A DNA stretch of 64,000 bases from Novosphingobium sp. 32-60-15. GTDB lineage: Bacteria; Pseudomonadota; Alphaproteobacteria; Sphingomonadales; Sphingomonadaceae. The DNA lies in contig NZ_NCEN01000002.1 of the NCBI RefSeq assembly GCF_002280675.1, positions 1 through 64,000 of the forward strand, written 5' to 3'. Positions 16,308-24,080 of the stretch are shown piece by piece. The notes below the pieces were generated by a model, which searched no databases, was not told the DNA's origin, and saw nothing but the letters and a program-made list of their open reading frames with translations. The position numbers and the translations under genes were made by a program. Each line of letters opens with the position of its first letter. Position 1 is the first letter of the stretch.

Positions 16308-16742
16308 TCAATCCGCAAACACCGTGCGGTAGGACCGGCGCGTGAATTTCCACGCGCCGTCAATCTTGCGCAGTTCGTCGGTGTAGCGTCCGGTGGTGTG
16401 GATGCGTTTGCCCGTTGCGGGATCGTCGTAAATTTCGATGGTATAGGCGATGGCATTGGCCTTATCGCCGTCCACTTCGATGGATCCGGGCTGCATGAAG
16501 TAGATCATCGGTTTGGTGCAATTGTCCAAGCCGTAATGCTTCAACGATTCCACCCAGCCTGAAACGATCACGTCCTTGCCGGTAAAGCCGCCAAGATCGG
16601 GATAGTCGGGCAATTCCCAATAGGCGTCTTCTGCCCAGATCGATCCCCACAGGTCGGCGTCCTTGGTCATCACGCCGTGAGCGTGGGTATCCATCAATTC
16701 GCGGATGGCGGTGCGATCTTCGATTGGTCCGGTAAACGGCAT
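16308..16742 (-). CDS. NTF2-like (SnoaL-type) protein
   Basis: A 144-residue protein of the SnoaL/NTF2-like fold: helical start MPFTGPIEDRTAIRELMDTHAHGVMTKDADLWGSIWAEDAYWELPDYP, then beta strands ending HTTGRYTDELRKIDGAWKFTRRSYRTV. Members include ketosteroid-isomerase-like and dehydratase enzymes, and the beta subunits of Rieske dioxygenases share the fold. It is very similar to the NTF2-like protein at 53736-54164 (both start MPFTGP(I/A)EDR(T/L)AIREL and share WELPDYP/WSLPDYPEL). It follows an SDR gene by 12 bases on the minus strand, so the two form an operon. A dehydratase or isomerase role in the same pathway is plausible but unproven. Confidence 0.8.
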   Translation of the reverse strand: MPFTGPIEDRTAIRELMDTHAHGVMTKDADLWGSIWAEDAYWELPDYPDLGGFTGKDVIVSGWVESLKHYGLDNCTKPMIYFMQPGSIEVDGDKANAIAYTIEIYDDPATGKRIHTTGRYTDELRKIDGAWKFTRRSYRTVFAD

Positions 16743-16754
16743 TGTTGCGGCTCC

Positions 16755-17441
16755 TTACCAGGCGTGGGGTTCGCCGTTCCATTTCAGGAAATCGCCCGAT
16801 GTTTCGAGCGTCCAGTTGGCCGCGACATTGCGGATGCCGGTGGCGCTTTCTTGCGGCGTGATGTCGGCACCTTCGCCGCCCATATCGGTTTGCACCCAGC
16901 CCGGATGGACAAGGCCGATGATCACGCCGCGATCCTTGAGATCAATCGCGACAGAGCGCATCATGCGGTTAAGCCCGGCCTTGGCTGCAACATAAGCGTA
17001 GAACCCGCCATAAGGCCATGTGGATGCGGCAAGCTGGCTGGACAGGTTGATGACTTTTGCGCCTGCATGCAGACGGGGCAGGAATGCTTGCAACACGCGC
17101 AGCGGGCCTTGGACCATGATGCGCATGGCATCGTCCCATGCCGCCCAGTCCGCGCTTTCCAGTTCAGGCGCTACTGGTCCGGCGACACCGGCCACGTTGT
17201 AGAGGATGTCGATAGCATCGTTGCCGGTGTCGGCAGCACCGGCCTTCACCGAGGCATCGTTGCCGACGTCCATTTGATGGACTGTCAACTTGCCGCCCGA
17301 TGACGCAGCCAGAGCGGCCAGCGCGGTTGCACCTTGCGGATCGCGCACCAGCGCCAGCACACGGTCACCTGCTGCGACATGCTGCTTTGCCAGTTCCAGC
17401 CCGATCCCGCGCCCTGCGCCGGTAATTGCGATGGTAGCCAT
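16755..17441 (-). CDS. Short-chain dehydrogenase/reductase (SDR)
   Basis: A compact 228-residue SDR. Motifs are ITGAGRGIG at the N-terminus, NVAGVAG in the NAG position, VINLSSQLAAS and YVAAKAGL with the catalytic Tyr and Lys. The end (LKWNGEPHAW) lacks the usual DGG tail. It is more like the C-factor or sniffer-type carbonyl reductases than the classical 250-residue enzymes in the window. The start at 17441 follows GGGAGAA. It is first in a two-gene operon with the NTF2-like gene. A copy of the GGC-N6-GCC motif sits 27 bases upstream of the start, so the TetR-type regulator next door may control it. Confidence 0.85.
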   Translation of the reverse strand: MATIAITGAGRGIGLELAKQHVAAGDRVLALVRDPQGATALAALAASSGGKLTVHQMDVGNDASVKAGAADTGNDAIDILYNVAGVAGPVAPELESADWAAWDDAMRIMVQGPLRVLQAFLPRLHAGAKVINLSSQLAASTWPYGGFYAYVAAKAGLNRMMRSVAIDLKDRGVIIGLVHPGWVQTDMGGEGADITPQESATGIRNVAANWTLETSGDFLKWNGEPHAW

Positions 17442-17467
17442 TGGTGTGTTCTCCCACTTTCGTTCCG

Positions 17468-17479
17468 GGCAATGCTGCC
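17468..17479. promoter_or_regulatory. GGC-N6-GCC motif, candidate TetR operator
   Basis: GGGCAATGCTGCC (13 bases, core 17468-17479) is identical to the word at 13756-13768. It lies between the SDR start (17441) and the end of the TetR gene (17504). Confidence 0.45.
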
Positions 17480-17503
17480 AGTAATCGTAATGCCCGGTAA
17501 TCG

Positions 17504-18175
17504 TTATGATTTATAGAGCGCGCTGATGGCCTGCATCGACAGCTTGAGCACCATATCAATGCGGTCCTGCCCGAATACCGGGCGATGCAGCAGCAGGCCC
17601 GAATGCACCGCAATGGCAAAATCGCTGCCGAGCTTCATCGCGTGCCACTGGTCGCGCCATTGCGGGAAGGATTCAATCATCTCGGCGGTCCACACCTCGT
17701 CATAACGGCGTGCGGCGGGTTCGAATGCAGCGTTGAGCTCAGGATCGGTGCGCGCCGCGACGGCCAGTTCAAGATAGGCGGCATATTCACGCGTTTGCAC
17801 ACTGCGCCAATGCGCCTGCGTTGCCAGATCGATCAGTTCTTCATCACCGCGCTGCGCCATTGCCGCCAGATAATCGTCAAGGAACAGGCGGATGCGCTGG
17901 TAGAAGATGTGATCCACGACGGCGGCCACCAGATCGATACGGGTGGCAAAGTGGTGGTGCATGGCCCCACGTGACACGGCTGCGCGTTCCGCCACTTGCG
18001 CCGTGGTCAAACCTGCGTAGCCACCGCTGACCAGACAATCGACCGCCGCTTCCAGCATTTTAAGCCGTGTTTGCGCAGACTTGCGCTGCTGCCACCGCAC
18101 CGGCTCATCAGCCAACGGGGTGGGCCGCATTGCGGCGAGCATTCGCTTTTGCATGGTGGAACCGGGCATCGTCAT
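17504..18175 (-). CDS. TetR-family transcriptional regulator
   Basis: A 223-residue regulator. The N-terminal helix-turn-helix is RLKMLEAAVDCLVSGGYAGLTTAQVAERAAVSRGAMHHHFATRIDLVAAVVDHIF, with the classical GAMHHHF recognition helix. The remainder is a helical ligand-binding and dimer domain. The start is uncertain: the ATG at 18175 is chosen, but ATG at 18169 and non-ATG codons upstream are possible. It is divergent from a TonB-dependent receptor and upstream of the SDR-NTF2 pair. Four copies of a GGC-N6-GCC motif lie at 13757, 17468, 18261 and 24040, and the simplest reading is that this protein binds them and responds to a pathway intermediate. Confidence 0.87.
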   Translation of the reverse strand: MTMPGSTMQKRMLAAMRPTPLADEPVRWQQRKSAQTRLKMLEAAVDCLVSGGYAGLTTAQVAERAAVSRGAMHHHFATRIDLVAAVVDHIFYQRIRLFLDDYLAAMAQRGDEELIDLATQAHWRSVQTREYAAYLELAVAARTDPELNAAFEPAARRYDEVWTAEMIESFPQWRDQWHAMKLGSDFAIAVHSGLLLHRPVFGQDRIDMVLKLSMQAISALYKS

Positions 18176-18260
18176 TGTCCTGTCATGCCTTTTCACGCTT
18201 GCCAAGACCTCCTGACAAAACCGCTAGTAGGCACATAACCAAGGTTTGGATCATAAAACA

Positions 18261-18276
18261 GGCAGATTAGCCGGTT
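18261..18276. promoter_or_regulatory. CATAAAACA-GGC-N6-GCC-GGTT, candidate TetR operator
   Basis: GGCAGATTAGCCGGTT lies in the region between the TetR gene and the TonB-dependent receptor. It is preceded by CATAAAACA (18252-18260), exactly as at 24031. The near-palindrome AACAGGC-N6-GCCGGTT suits a TetR dimer. Confidence 0.55.
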
Positions 18277-18342
18277 ATTCGGTGATTCGAGAAATGAGGC
18301 GACCAGCGTGAAATGCTGGCGCCCTTACATGGGAGGGAAATG

Positions 18343-20640
18343 ATGAAAGCGAGACACGCCATTCGTCTGATGTCCGGTCTTTCGGCCTTGGCATTTGTTG
18401 CCGCGCCGACGTTCGCCGGGGCGCAAGAGGCGCAGGCCGAAGCCACTACGGGCGGCATCGGCGAAATCATCGTCACAGCGCAAAAGAAGGCCGAGAGCAT
18501 CCAGTCGGTGCCGATCTCGATTGCAGCGGTTAGCGGCGAACAGCTTTCAGCCATGAACGTGACCACGTTGCAGGCGCTGCAAGGTTCGGTTCCCAACGTG
18601 CAGATCGATAACTTTGCCAATACGCCCAACAATGCGGTGTTCACCATTCGCGGCATCGGCGTGATCGAACCCGATCCTTATGCCGGCAACACCGTGTCGA
18701 TCGTGGTCGATGGCGTGCCGCAGTTCTTCTCGATGGGCGCGCTGCTTGATACTTATGACACGGGCCGCGTTGAAATCTTGCGCGGGCCGCAGGGCACGTT
18801 GTTTGGTGCAAACACCACAGGCGGCGTTGTCAACGTCGTGACGAACCAGCCCACCGGCGAATTTGGCGGTTATCTGCGCGGCACATATGGCAACTGGAAC
18901 CGGTTTGATGTGAACGCTTCTATCGAAGCGCCGCTGGTTAAAGATGTCGTCAGCCTGAAAGTTTCGGGCATTCACACGCAGCGCGATGGCTGGGTAACGA
19001 ACGTCTGGAATGGCGAGGACATGGGCAGCAAGAACGTGGACGCGGTGCGCGGCCAGTTGCGCATCACGCCCAATTCCGATCTGACGGTCACGCTTCAGGG
19101 TGAATATGTGGCCGCACGCAATGGTGCGCCGGTTGTCGTCAACGGCGGTTTGCCCGGCGAGGCGAATTACGTTCCCGAAGGCACGTTCTGGAACGGTGCC
19201 AAGCTGCCGATGTATCGCAGCCCGTGCGCCGTGCCGAACCAGCCCTGCGTTGCGCCTGACGAATATTTCTCGGGCAACAACGAAGTGCCTGACCAGTCGG
19301 ACATGACGACCAAGTTCTTTATCGGCACGATCCAGTACGACAATACCGCGCTGGGCGATATTACGGCGATCACCGGCTACAAGCGTTTCACCCTGTTCGA
19401 ATATACTGATCAGGATGGCACCGCGAAAACCAACAACGCCACGCGCCGCCGCACGCAGGGCTGGCAGTTCAGCCAGGAACTGCGCAGTTCCTTCGATGTG
19501 GGTGATAGCTTCAATGCCGTGGCCGGTCTGTTTTACCTCAAGACGGACTATAACCACTACCAGATGTACCATCTGGACTTCGCGCTGCCAGGGTTGATCC
19601 AGTACAATGTGCAGGATCAGGGCACGGAATCGTTCTCGGCGTTTGTCCAGACTTATACCCAGCTGACCGACCGGTTGAAGCTTTCGGCAGGCATCCGCTA
19701 TACGCATGACAAGATCGATGCGCGCTCAACGCTCGACACCGGGCTTGGCAGTGAAGCGCTGACATCGGCGCAGTGGGACAAGTTCGATGTGGTGTTCCCC
19801 GGCAGCCTTGATGTGGGCGGCAAGAAAAGCTGGAACAATGTCGGCTGGAAAATCGGGCTTGATTACGAACTGGCGCAGAACCAGTTGCTTTATGCAAGCT
19901 GGGCGCGCGGGTTCAAATCGGGCGGCTTTACGGGCCGTATCGGTGTGGCAGCAGATGGCGACACGCCTTATGGTCCGGAAAAGGTCGATACATTCGAAGC
20001 CGGTCTGAAGGCCGACTTCTTTGACCGCCGTGTCCGCGCCAACGTGTCGGTGTTCTACACCAACTATCGCGACATGCAGGTTGCGCAGATCTATTTCGAT
20101 CCTGACACCAACGTGCAGGGCAACCGCATTCTCAATGCGGCGCAATCTGAAATCAAAGGCTTCGAGCTGGAAATGCAGGCCGTGCCGGTTGAAGGCCTGA
20201 CGCTGCGCGGATCGCTTGCCTACCTGGATACGAAGTACAAGAACTTCCTGTATTTCGATCCGGTAGCGGCGGCCACACTCGATCTGGAAGGCTTTGCCTT
20301 GCAGAATGCGCCGCGCTGGGCATCGACATTGGGCGCAAACTTTACCACGCAATTGCCCAATGACAGCAGCATCGTGGCCGATGTCAGCTGGATGTATACC
20401 GCATCGAAGTTCTACACCGCCGTGGTCAACACCCCGCGTTCGACCATCCAGCCCACGTACTATGTCGATGCGCTGCTGACATATTACGGGCCGGACAAGA
20501 AGTATTCGATCGGCCTGTGGGGCAAGAACCTGTTCGACAAGCGTTACATCTCGACCGTCTATGACAGCCCCGGTTACATGGGTCTGGTCGGCTACGCCCC
20601 GCCACGCCAGTTCGGCGTTTCGGCAGGCTTCAACTTCTGA
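18343..20640 (+). CDS. TonB-dependent outer-membrane receptor
   Basis: A receptor of about 765 residues. It has a signal peptide (MKARHAIRLMSGLSALAFVAAPTFAGAQ), a TonB-box-like EIIVTAQKKAESIQSVPISI, a plug domain (VEILRGPQGTLFGANTTGGVVNVVT) and a long beta-barrel ending in the aromatic PPRQFGVSAGFNF. It would import a scarce or bulky substrate across the outer membrane with TonB energy. ATG at 18343 is preferred because GGAGG is 6 bases upstream; ATG at 18340 is in frame. A strong intrinsic terminator follows at 20657. Position among oxygenase and dehydrogenase genes, with a shared operator-like motif upstream, points to uptake of the pathway substrate rather than of iron. Confidence 0.92.
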   Translation: MKARHAIRLMSGLSALAFVAAPTFAGAQEAQAEATTGGIGEIIVTAQKKAESIQSVPISIAAVSGEQLSAMNVTTLQALQGSVPNVQIDNFANTPNNAVFTIRGIGVIEPDPYAGNTVSIVVDGVPQFFSMGALLDTYDTGRVEILRGPQGTLFGANTTGGVVNVVTNQPTGEFGGYLRGTYGNWNRFDVNASIEAPLVKDVVSLKVSGIHTQRDGWVTNVWNGEDMGSKNVDAVRGQLRITPNSDLTVTLQGEYVAARNGAPVVVNGGLPGEANYVPEGTFWNGAKLPMYRSPCAVPNQPCVAPDEYFSGNNEVPDQSDMTTKFFIGTIQYDNTALGDITAITGYKRFTLFEYTDQDGTAKTNNATRRRTQGWQFSQELRSSFDVGDSFNAVAGLFYLKTDYNHYQMYHLDFALPGLIQYNVQDQGTESFSAFVQTYTQLTDRLKLSAGIRYTHDKIDARSTLDTGLGSEALTSAQWDKFDVVFPGSLDVGGKKSWNNVGWKIGLDYELAQNQLLYASWARGFKSGGFTGRIGVAADGDTPYGPEKVDTFEAGLKADFFDRRVRANVSVFYTNYRDMQVAQIYFDPDTNVQGNRILNAAQSEIKGFELEMQAVPVEGLTLRGSLAYLDTKYKNFLYFDPVAAATLDLEGFALQNAPRWASTLGANFTTQLPNDSSIVADVSWMYTASKFYTAVVNTPRSTIQPTYYVDALLTYYGPDKKYSIGLWGKNLFDKRYISTVYDSPGYMGLVGYAPPRQFGVSAGFNF

Positions 20641-20656
20641 TCTGAAATCCTCCCTG

Positions 20657-20692
20657 GCCCCGGTTGCTTCACTGTAACCGGGGCACTTTTTT
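20657..20692 (+). terminator. Rho-independent terminator
   Basis: GCCCCGGTT (20657-20665) pairs with AACCGGGGC (20676-20684) around a 10-base loop, followed by ACTTTTTTGG. It lies 17 bases after the stop of the TonB-dependent receptor. Confidence 0.85.
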
Positions 20693-20723
20693 GGCGGCTT
20701 TACTCTATGCAAACACTCTCCCT

Positions 20724-20818
20724 CGTCATTGCGAGGAGGCGAAGCCGACGAAGCAATCCAGAGGCGTTACACACCGCTCTGGATTGCTTCTCCCCGCTTC
20801 ACGGGGCTCGCAATGACG
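20724..20818. repeat. Dispersed palindromic repeat, family 1, copy B (95 bp)
   Basis: Starts CGTCATTGCGAG and ends CTCGCAATGACG, with inner arms GAAGCAATCCAGAG and CTCTGGATTGCTTC. It is close to the reverse complement of copy C at 29926-30020, so the two are inserted in opposite orientations. It lies between the receptor terminator and the double NTF2-like gene. Confidence 0.85.
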
Positions 20819-20873
20819 AAGGTGTGGCGACGACGCTACGGGACGCGTTTGCAAGCGACATGATCACCTTTTT

Positions 20874-21935
20874 ATGAGGACACCCGCCTTGATCGGGACT
20901 GACGATTTTATCGCCCGCGCTGGCATTGCCAATGCGCTGGCGCTGCACAGCCGGGGCGTTGACCGTGCCGATGCGAATTTGCTGGGCGCGGCCTATCATG
21001 ATGATGCCACCGTTGATTACGGCTTTTTCGCAGGCCCTGCGGCCACGCTGGTGGCGATATTGGCCGATGCGCAGAAGGGCACCTTGCCCACGTTGCACCG
21101 CACATCGAATTGCTGGATCAGGGTTGATGGCAACCGCGCCACGTCTGAATCCTATGTGATTGCTTATGTTGAAGAGGCAGAGCTGCAACGCTGGGTGTTC
21201 GGGCGCTACCTTGACCGCCACGAATGCCGCGACGGGCAATGGCGGCTTTCGCATCGCACATATGTGCTGGATGGCAACAGCAACCGCCCGAACACCGCCG
21301 TGCGCACCGATCCGCCCGTCGCGCTCGATCACTATGTGCCCGCAGGCGCAAAAGGCGCAGCCGATCCGGGCCGCGCGCTGCTCGCCTTTCACGCAGCCTC
21401 TGCACGAGGAACACACATGACTGCCACACCAGACCGCGAAGCTGCGCTTGAAGCAGCTTTGGCCAAAGCTGAAATCCACGATTTGTGCATGGCCTATGCG
21501 CGCGGGGTGGACCGCGCCGATGAAGCTTTGCTGGCATCGATATTTACCGATGATTCCACGGTTATTTCCGGCGTCGTCAACGGATCGGGCAAGGACTTTG
21601 CGCGCGATATTGCAGCGTTTGTGCAGGCCAACCTTGAAATGTGCTTTCATTCGGTGGCCAACGAATGGATCGATGTGCGCGGGCATGAAGCGGTGGGCGA
21701 GCATTACGCGATTGCGCAAATGGTGCAGGCCGGAACCGAAGTGCTGACCGGCGGGCGTTACATTGACCGCTATGTGAAGCGGGATGGCAAATGGCTGATC
21801 CAGTCGCGCACGTTCGTGGCGGATTGGACCCATTCGCACCCGTCAACGATGGAACGCGACGGCTTTTACGAAGCGCTGACCAACCGTGGCTGCTTTGGCA
21901 GTGCAGACCCCGTTTACGCCCACTGGGCAGCATAA
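20874..21935 (+). CDS. Tandem double NTF2-like (SnoaL_4) protein, possibly two genes fused in frame
   Basis: One uninterrupted 353-residue frame with two complete NTF2-like domains. Domain one (about 8-150) begins DFIARAGIANALALHSRGVDRADANLLGAAYHDDATVDYGF. Domain two (about 185-345) begins AALAKAEIHDLCMAYARGVDRADEALLASIFTDDSTVISG. Each has the SnoaL_4 layout (R.VDR.D, then GRYxDRxxxRDGxW and a C-terminal TxVxD). An ATG at 21417 with an upstream CACGAGGA site sits exactly at the domain boundary, so domain two may also be made as a separate protein of 172 residues. The first start is uncertain (ATG 20874 has a poor site; TTG 20889 has GAGGA upstream). Likely dehydratase, isomerase or hydratase-like function in the pathway. 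An SDR follows 11 bases later. Confidence 0.72.
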   Translation: MRTPALIGTDDFIARAGIANALALHSRGVDRADANLLGAAYHDDATVDYGFFAGPAATLVAILADAQKGTLPTLHRTSNCWIRVDGNRATSESYVIAYVEEAELQRWVFGRYLDRHECRDGQWRLSHRTYVLDGNSNRPNTAVRTDPPVALDHYVPAGAKGAADPGRALLAFHAASARGTHMTATPDREAALEAALAKAEIHDLCMAYARGVDRADEALLASIFTDDSTVISGVVNGSGKDFARDIAAFVQANLEMCFHSVANEWIDVRGHEAVGEHYAIAQMVQAGTEVLTGGRYIDRYVKRDGKWLIQSRTFVADWTHSHPSTMERDGFYEALTNRGCFGSADPVYAHWAA

Positions 21936-21946
21936 GGATAACCGAC

Positions 21947-22693
21947 ATGGGCAAAATGGAAGGTAAAGTTGCGCTGATTACCGGCGGCGCTTCGGGATTG
22001 GGGGCGGAAGACGCACGTTTGTTGGCCCGCGAGGGCGCAAAAGTGGTGATTACCGACATGCAGGCCGATCTTGGCGAGGCTGTTGCCGCCGAAATTCCCG
22101 GCTGCGTGTTCCTGCACCATGATGTGCGCGATGAAGCGCGCTGGAATGAAGTGGTGGCGCAAACCATCGCGCGATTCGGGCGGCTGGATACGCTGGTCAA
22201 CAATGCCGGGCTGGTGCGGTTCGGCACGGTCGAGGAATTGTCTTACGAGGAGTACAAGCTTCAGACCGATGTGATGGCGGGCGGCACGTTTCTGGGGTGC
22301 AAGGCGGCGATCCCGCACATGAGCAAGGATGGTTCGGGTTCGATCATCAACATGGCATCGGTTGGCGGGATAAAGGGCATCAGCGTGATCCCGGCCTATG
22401 CGGCTGCCAAGGCCGGCATCATCGGCATGACCCGTTCGATTGCGGTGCATTGCCGCGAACAGAACTATCGCATCCGTTGCAACTCCATCGCGCCAGGCGG
22501 CATTGTCACGCCGATGACCGCACAGGCGCTGGCGCAATTGCCCACCGATCACGCAGGCCTTGATCAGGCGAACAACCACGGCATGGGCCAGCCCATCGAT
22601 ATTGCCAACATGGTCCTGTACCTTGCCTGCGATGATGGCCGCCACATTACCGGCACGAACATCGTGATCGATAACGGCGAAACTATGGGGTGA
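21947..22693 (+). CDS. Short-chain dehydrogenase/reductase (SDR)
   Basis: A 248-residue classical SDR. It carries ITGGASGLG, NNAGLV, IINMASVGGIKG, YAAAKAGI and GTNIVIDNGETMG. The segment IAPGGIVTPM is the usual substrate-loop start. The ATG at 21947 has AAGGATA upstream; the open frame extends farther 5' inside the NTF2-like gene without meaning. It is co-transcribed with the double NTF2-like gene, and the P450 gene begins 101 bases downstream, possibly under its own promoter. Role inferred: oxidation of a hydroxyl to a ketone in the same route. Confidence 0.88.
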   Translation: MGKMEGKVALITGGASGLGAEDARLLAREGAKVVITDMQADLGEAVAAEIPGCVFLHHDVRDEARWNEVVAQTIARFGRLDTLVNNAGLVRFGTVEELSYEEYKLQTDVMAGGTFLGCKAAIPHMSKDGSGSIINMASVGGIKGISVIPAYAAAKAGIIGMTRSIAVHCREQNYRIRCNSIAPGGIVTPMTAQALAQLPTDHAGLDQANNHGMGQPIDIANMVLYLACDDGRHITGTNIVIDNGETMG

Positions 22694-22794
22694 CCGGGCG
22701 GGGCAGGGGTAACGCCCTATCCTAAACGCCAAGCGCCAGCGGCTTCGGAGTGAAGCATGATCCTTGGCAAAACAAGCAAAGAGGATCACCTGAC

Positions 22795-23994
22795 ATGATT
22801 GCTGCGCGCCCGGACAATGTGCCTGAAGACCGCGTTGTCGATATCGACATTTACATGCCGCCCGGCCTTGTGGAGCATGGTTTCCACAAGGCATGGAGCG
22901 ACCTGAGCGCGCATAATCCTGCCGTGGTGTGGACGGCGCGCAATGAAGGCCACTGGATTGCGCTGGGCGGCGAGGCGCTGCAGGAAGTGCAGTCTGATTC
23001 AGAGCGGTTTTCATCGCGCGTGATCGTGCTGCCCAAATCGATTGGCGAGCAGCATGGGTTGATCCCCACGACCATCGATCCGCCGCAGCACCGCCCCTAT
23101 CGCCAGTTGCTGAACGCGCACCTGAACCCTGCAACCATCCGTGGCCTGTCCGAAAGCATCCGCGCCACCGCGATTGAACTGATCGAAGGGTTTGCCGCGC
23201 GGGGGCACTGCAATTTCACCGCCGAATTTGCCGAACAATTCCCCATCCGCGTGTTCATGGCGCTGGTTGATATTGACGCATCCGAAGCGCCCAAGATCCG
23301 CCATTGGGCCGAATGCATGACGCGGCCCGGCATGGACATGACGTTCGAGCAGGGCAAAGCGGCGTTCTTTGAATATCTGGCCCCGCTGGTGGATGCCCGC
23401 CGCGCCCATCCCGGCGACGATATGCTGAGCGGGATGCTGAACGCCGATATCGGTGGCCGCACCCTGACCCGCGATGAAGCACTGTCACTGTCGACGCAAG
23501 TGCTGGTGGCGGGCCTTGATACGGTGGTCAACGTGCTGGGCTTCATCATGTGTGAACTGGCCGTCAACGCAGGGTTGCGCGCTGATCTGCGCGCGCGCGG
23601 GGCGGACACTTTGCCGGTGGTGAACGAATTGTTCCGACGCTTCGGGCTGGTGTCGATTGCGCGCGAGGTGCGCCATGACACCGAATTTTACGGCGTTCAC
23701 CTGAAGGCGGGAGACATGATTGCCATCCCGACACAAGTCCACGGGCTTGACGCTGCGGTAAACCCCGATCCGCTGGTAATTGATCCTGCGCGCAAACGTG
23801 CGCGCCATTCCACTTTCGGCAGCGGGGCGCATATGTGTCCGGGGCAGGAACTGGCGCGCAAGGAGGTGGCGATCACGCTGGAGGAGTGGCTGAAGCGCAT
23901 TCCCGACTTCGCAATCGGTGCGCAAAGCGATCTTTCGCCCGTGCCCGGCATTGTCGGTGCGCTGCGCCGGGTCGAGCTTGTCTGGCCTACCTAG
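22795..23994 (+). CDS. Cytochrome P450 monooxygenase
   Basis: A 399-residue bacterial class I P450. The I-helix is VLVAGLDTVVNVLGF with the acid-alcohol pair Asp-Thr, the K-helix ExxR is NELFRRF, and the haem-binding loop is FGSGAHMCPGQELAR with the cysteine ligand at about residue 348. It would hydroxylate a lipophilic substrate using electrons from a ferredoxin and ferredoxin reductase, neither of which is adjacent. The start at 22795 (MIAARPDNVPED) was chosen because AGAGGATCACC precedes it; a GTG 45 bases upstream is possible. The short 5' tail and the sequence around the haem resemble the CYP101/111-like group that acts on terpenoids, but the family assignment is tentative. Confidence 0.92.
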   Translation: MIAARPDNVPEDRVVDIDIYMPPGLVEHGFHKAWSDLSAHNPAVVWTARNEGHWIALGGEALQEVQSDSERFSSRVIVLPKSIGEQHGLIPTTIDPPQHRPYRQLLNAHLNPATIRGLSESIRATAIELIEGFAARGHCNFTAEFAEQFPIRVFMALVDIDASEAPKIRHWAECMTRPGMDMTFEQGKAAFFEYLAPLVDARRAHPGDDMLSGMLNADIGGRTLTRDEALSLSTQVLVAGLDTVVNVLGFIMCELAVNAGLRADLRARGADTLPVVNELFRRFGLVSIAREVRHDTEFYGVHLKAGDMIAIPTQVHGLDAAVNPDPLVIDPARKRARHSTFGSGAHMCPGQELARKEVAITLEEWLKRIPDFAIGAQSDLSPVPGIVGALRRVELVWPT

Positions 23995-24039
23995 TGCAAG
24001 AGACAGGTTGAGGCGAATCGGGGTACAGTTCATAAAACA

Positions 24040-24057
24040 GGCCAAGCTGCCGGTTTT
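24040..24057 (+). promoter_or_regulatory. CATAAAACA-GGC-N6-GCC-GGTTTT, candidate TetR operator
   Basis: GGCCAAGCTGCCGGTTTT, preceded by CATAAAACA at 24031-24039, lies 24-41 bases before the Rieske gene start at 24081. The 12-base left half is identical to that at 18252-18263. Confidence 0.55.
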
Positions 24058-24080
24058 AATTGGCGGCGTCGGAGAGAGTT

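Noticed and set aside
18547-19707. Long minus-strand open frame (386 codons)
   Set aside because: Antisense to the first TonB receptor, which has signal peptide, plug and barrel. A shadow of G+C-rich codons.
20799-21839. Minus-strand open frame (346 codons)
   Set aside because: Antisense to the double NTF2-like gene and overlapping a palindromic repeat; composition not protein-like.
21914-23134. Minus-strand open frame (406 codons)
   Set aside because: Antisense to an SDR and the start of the P450, both with strong motifs.
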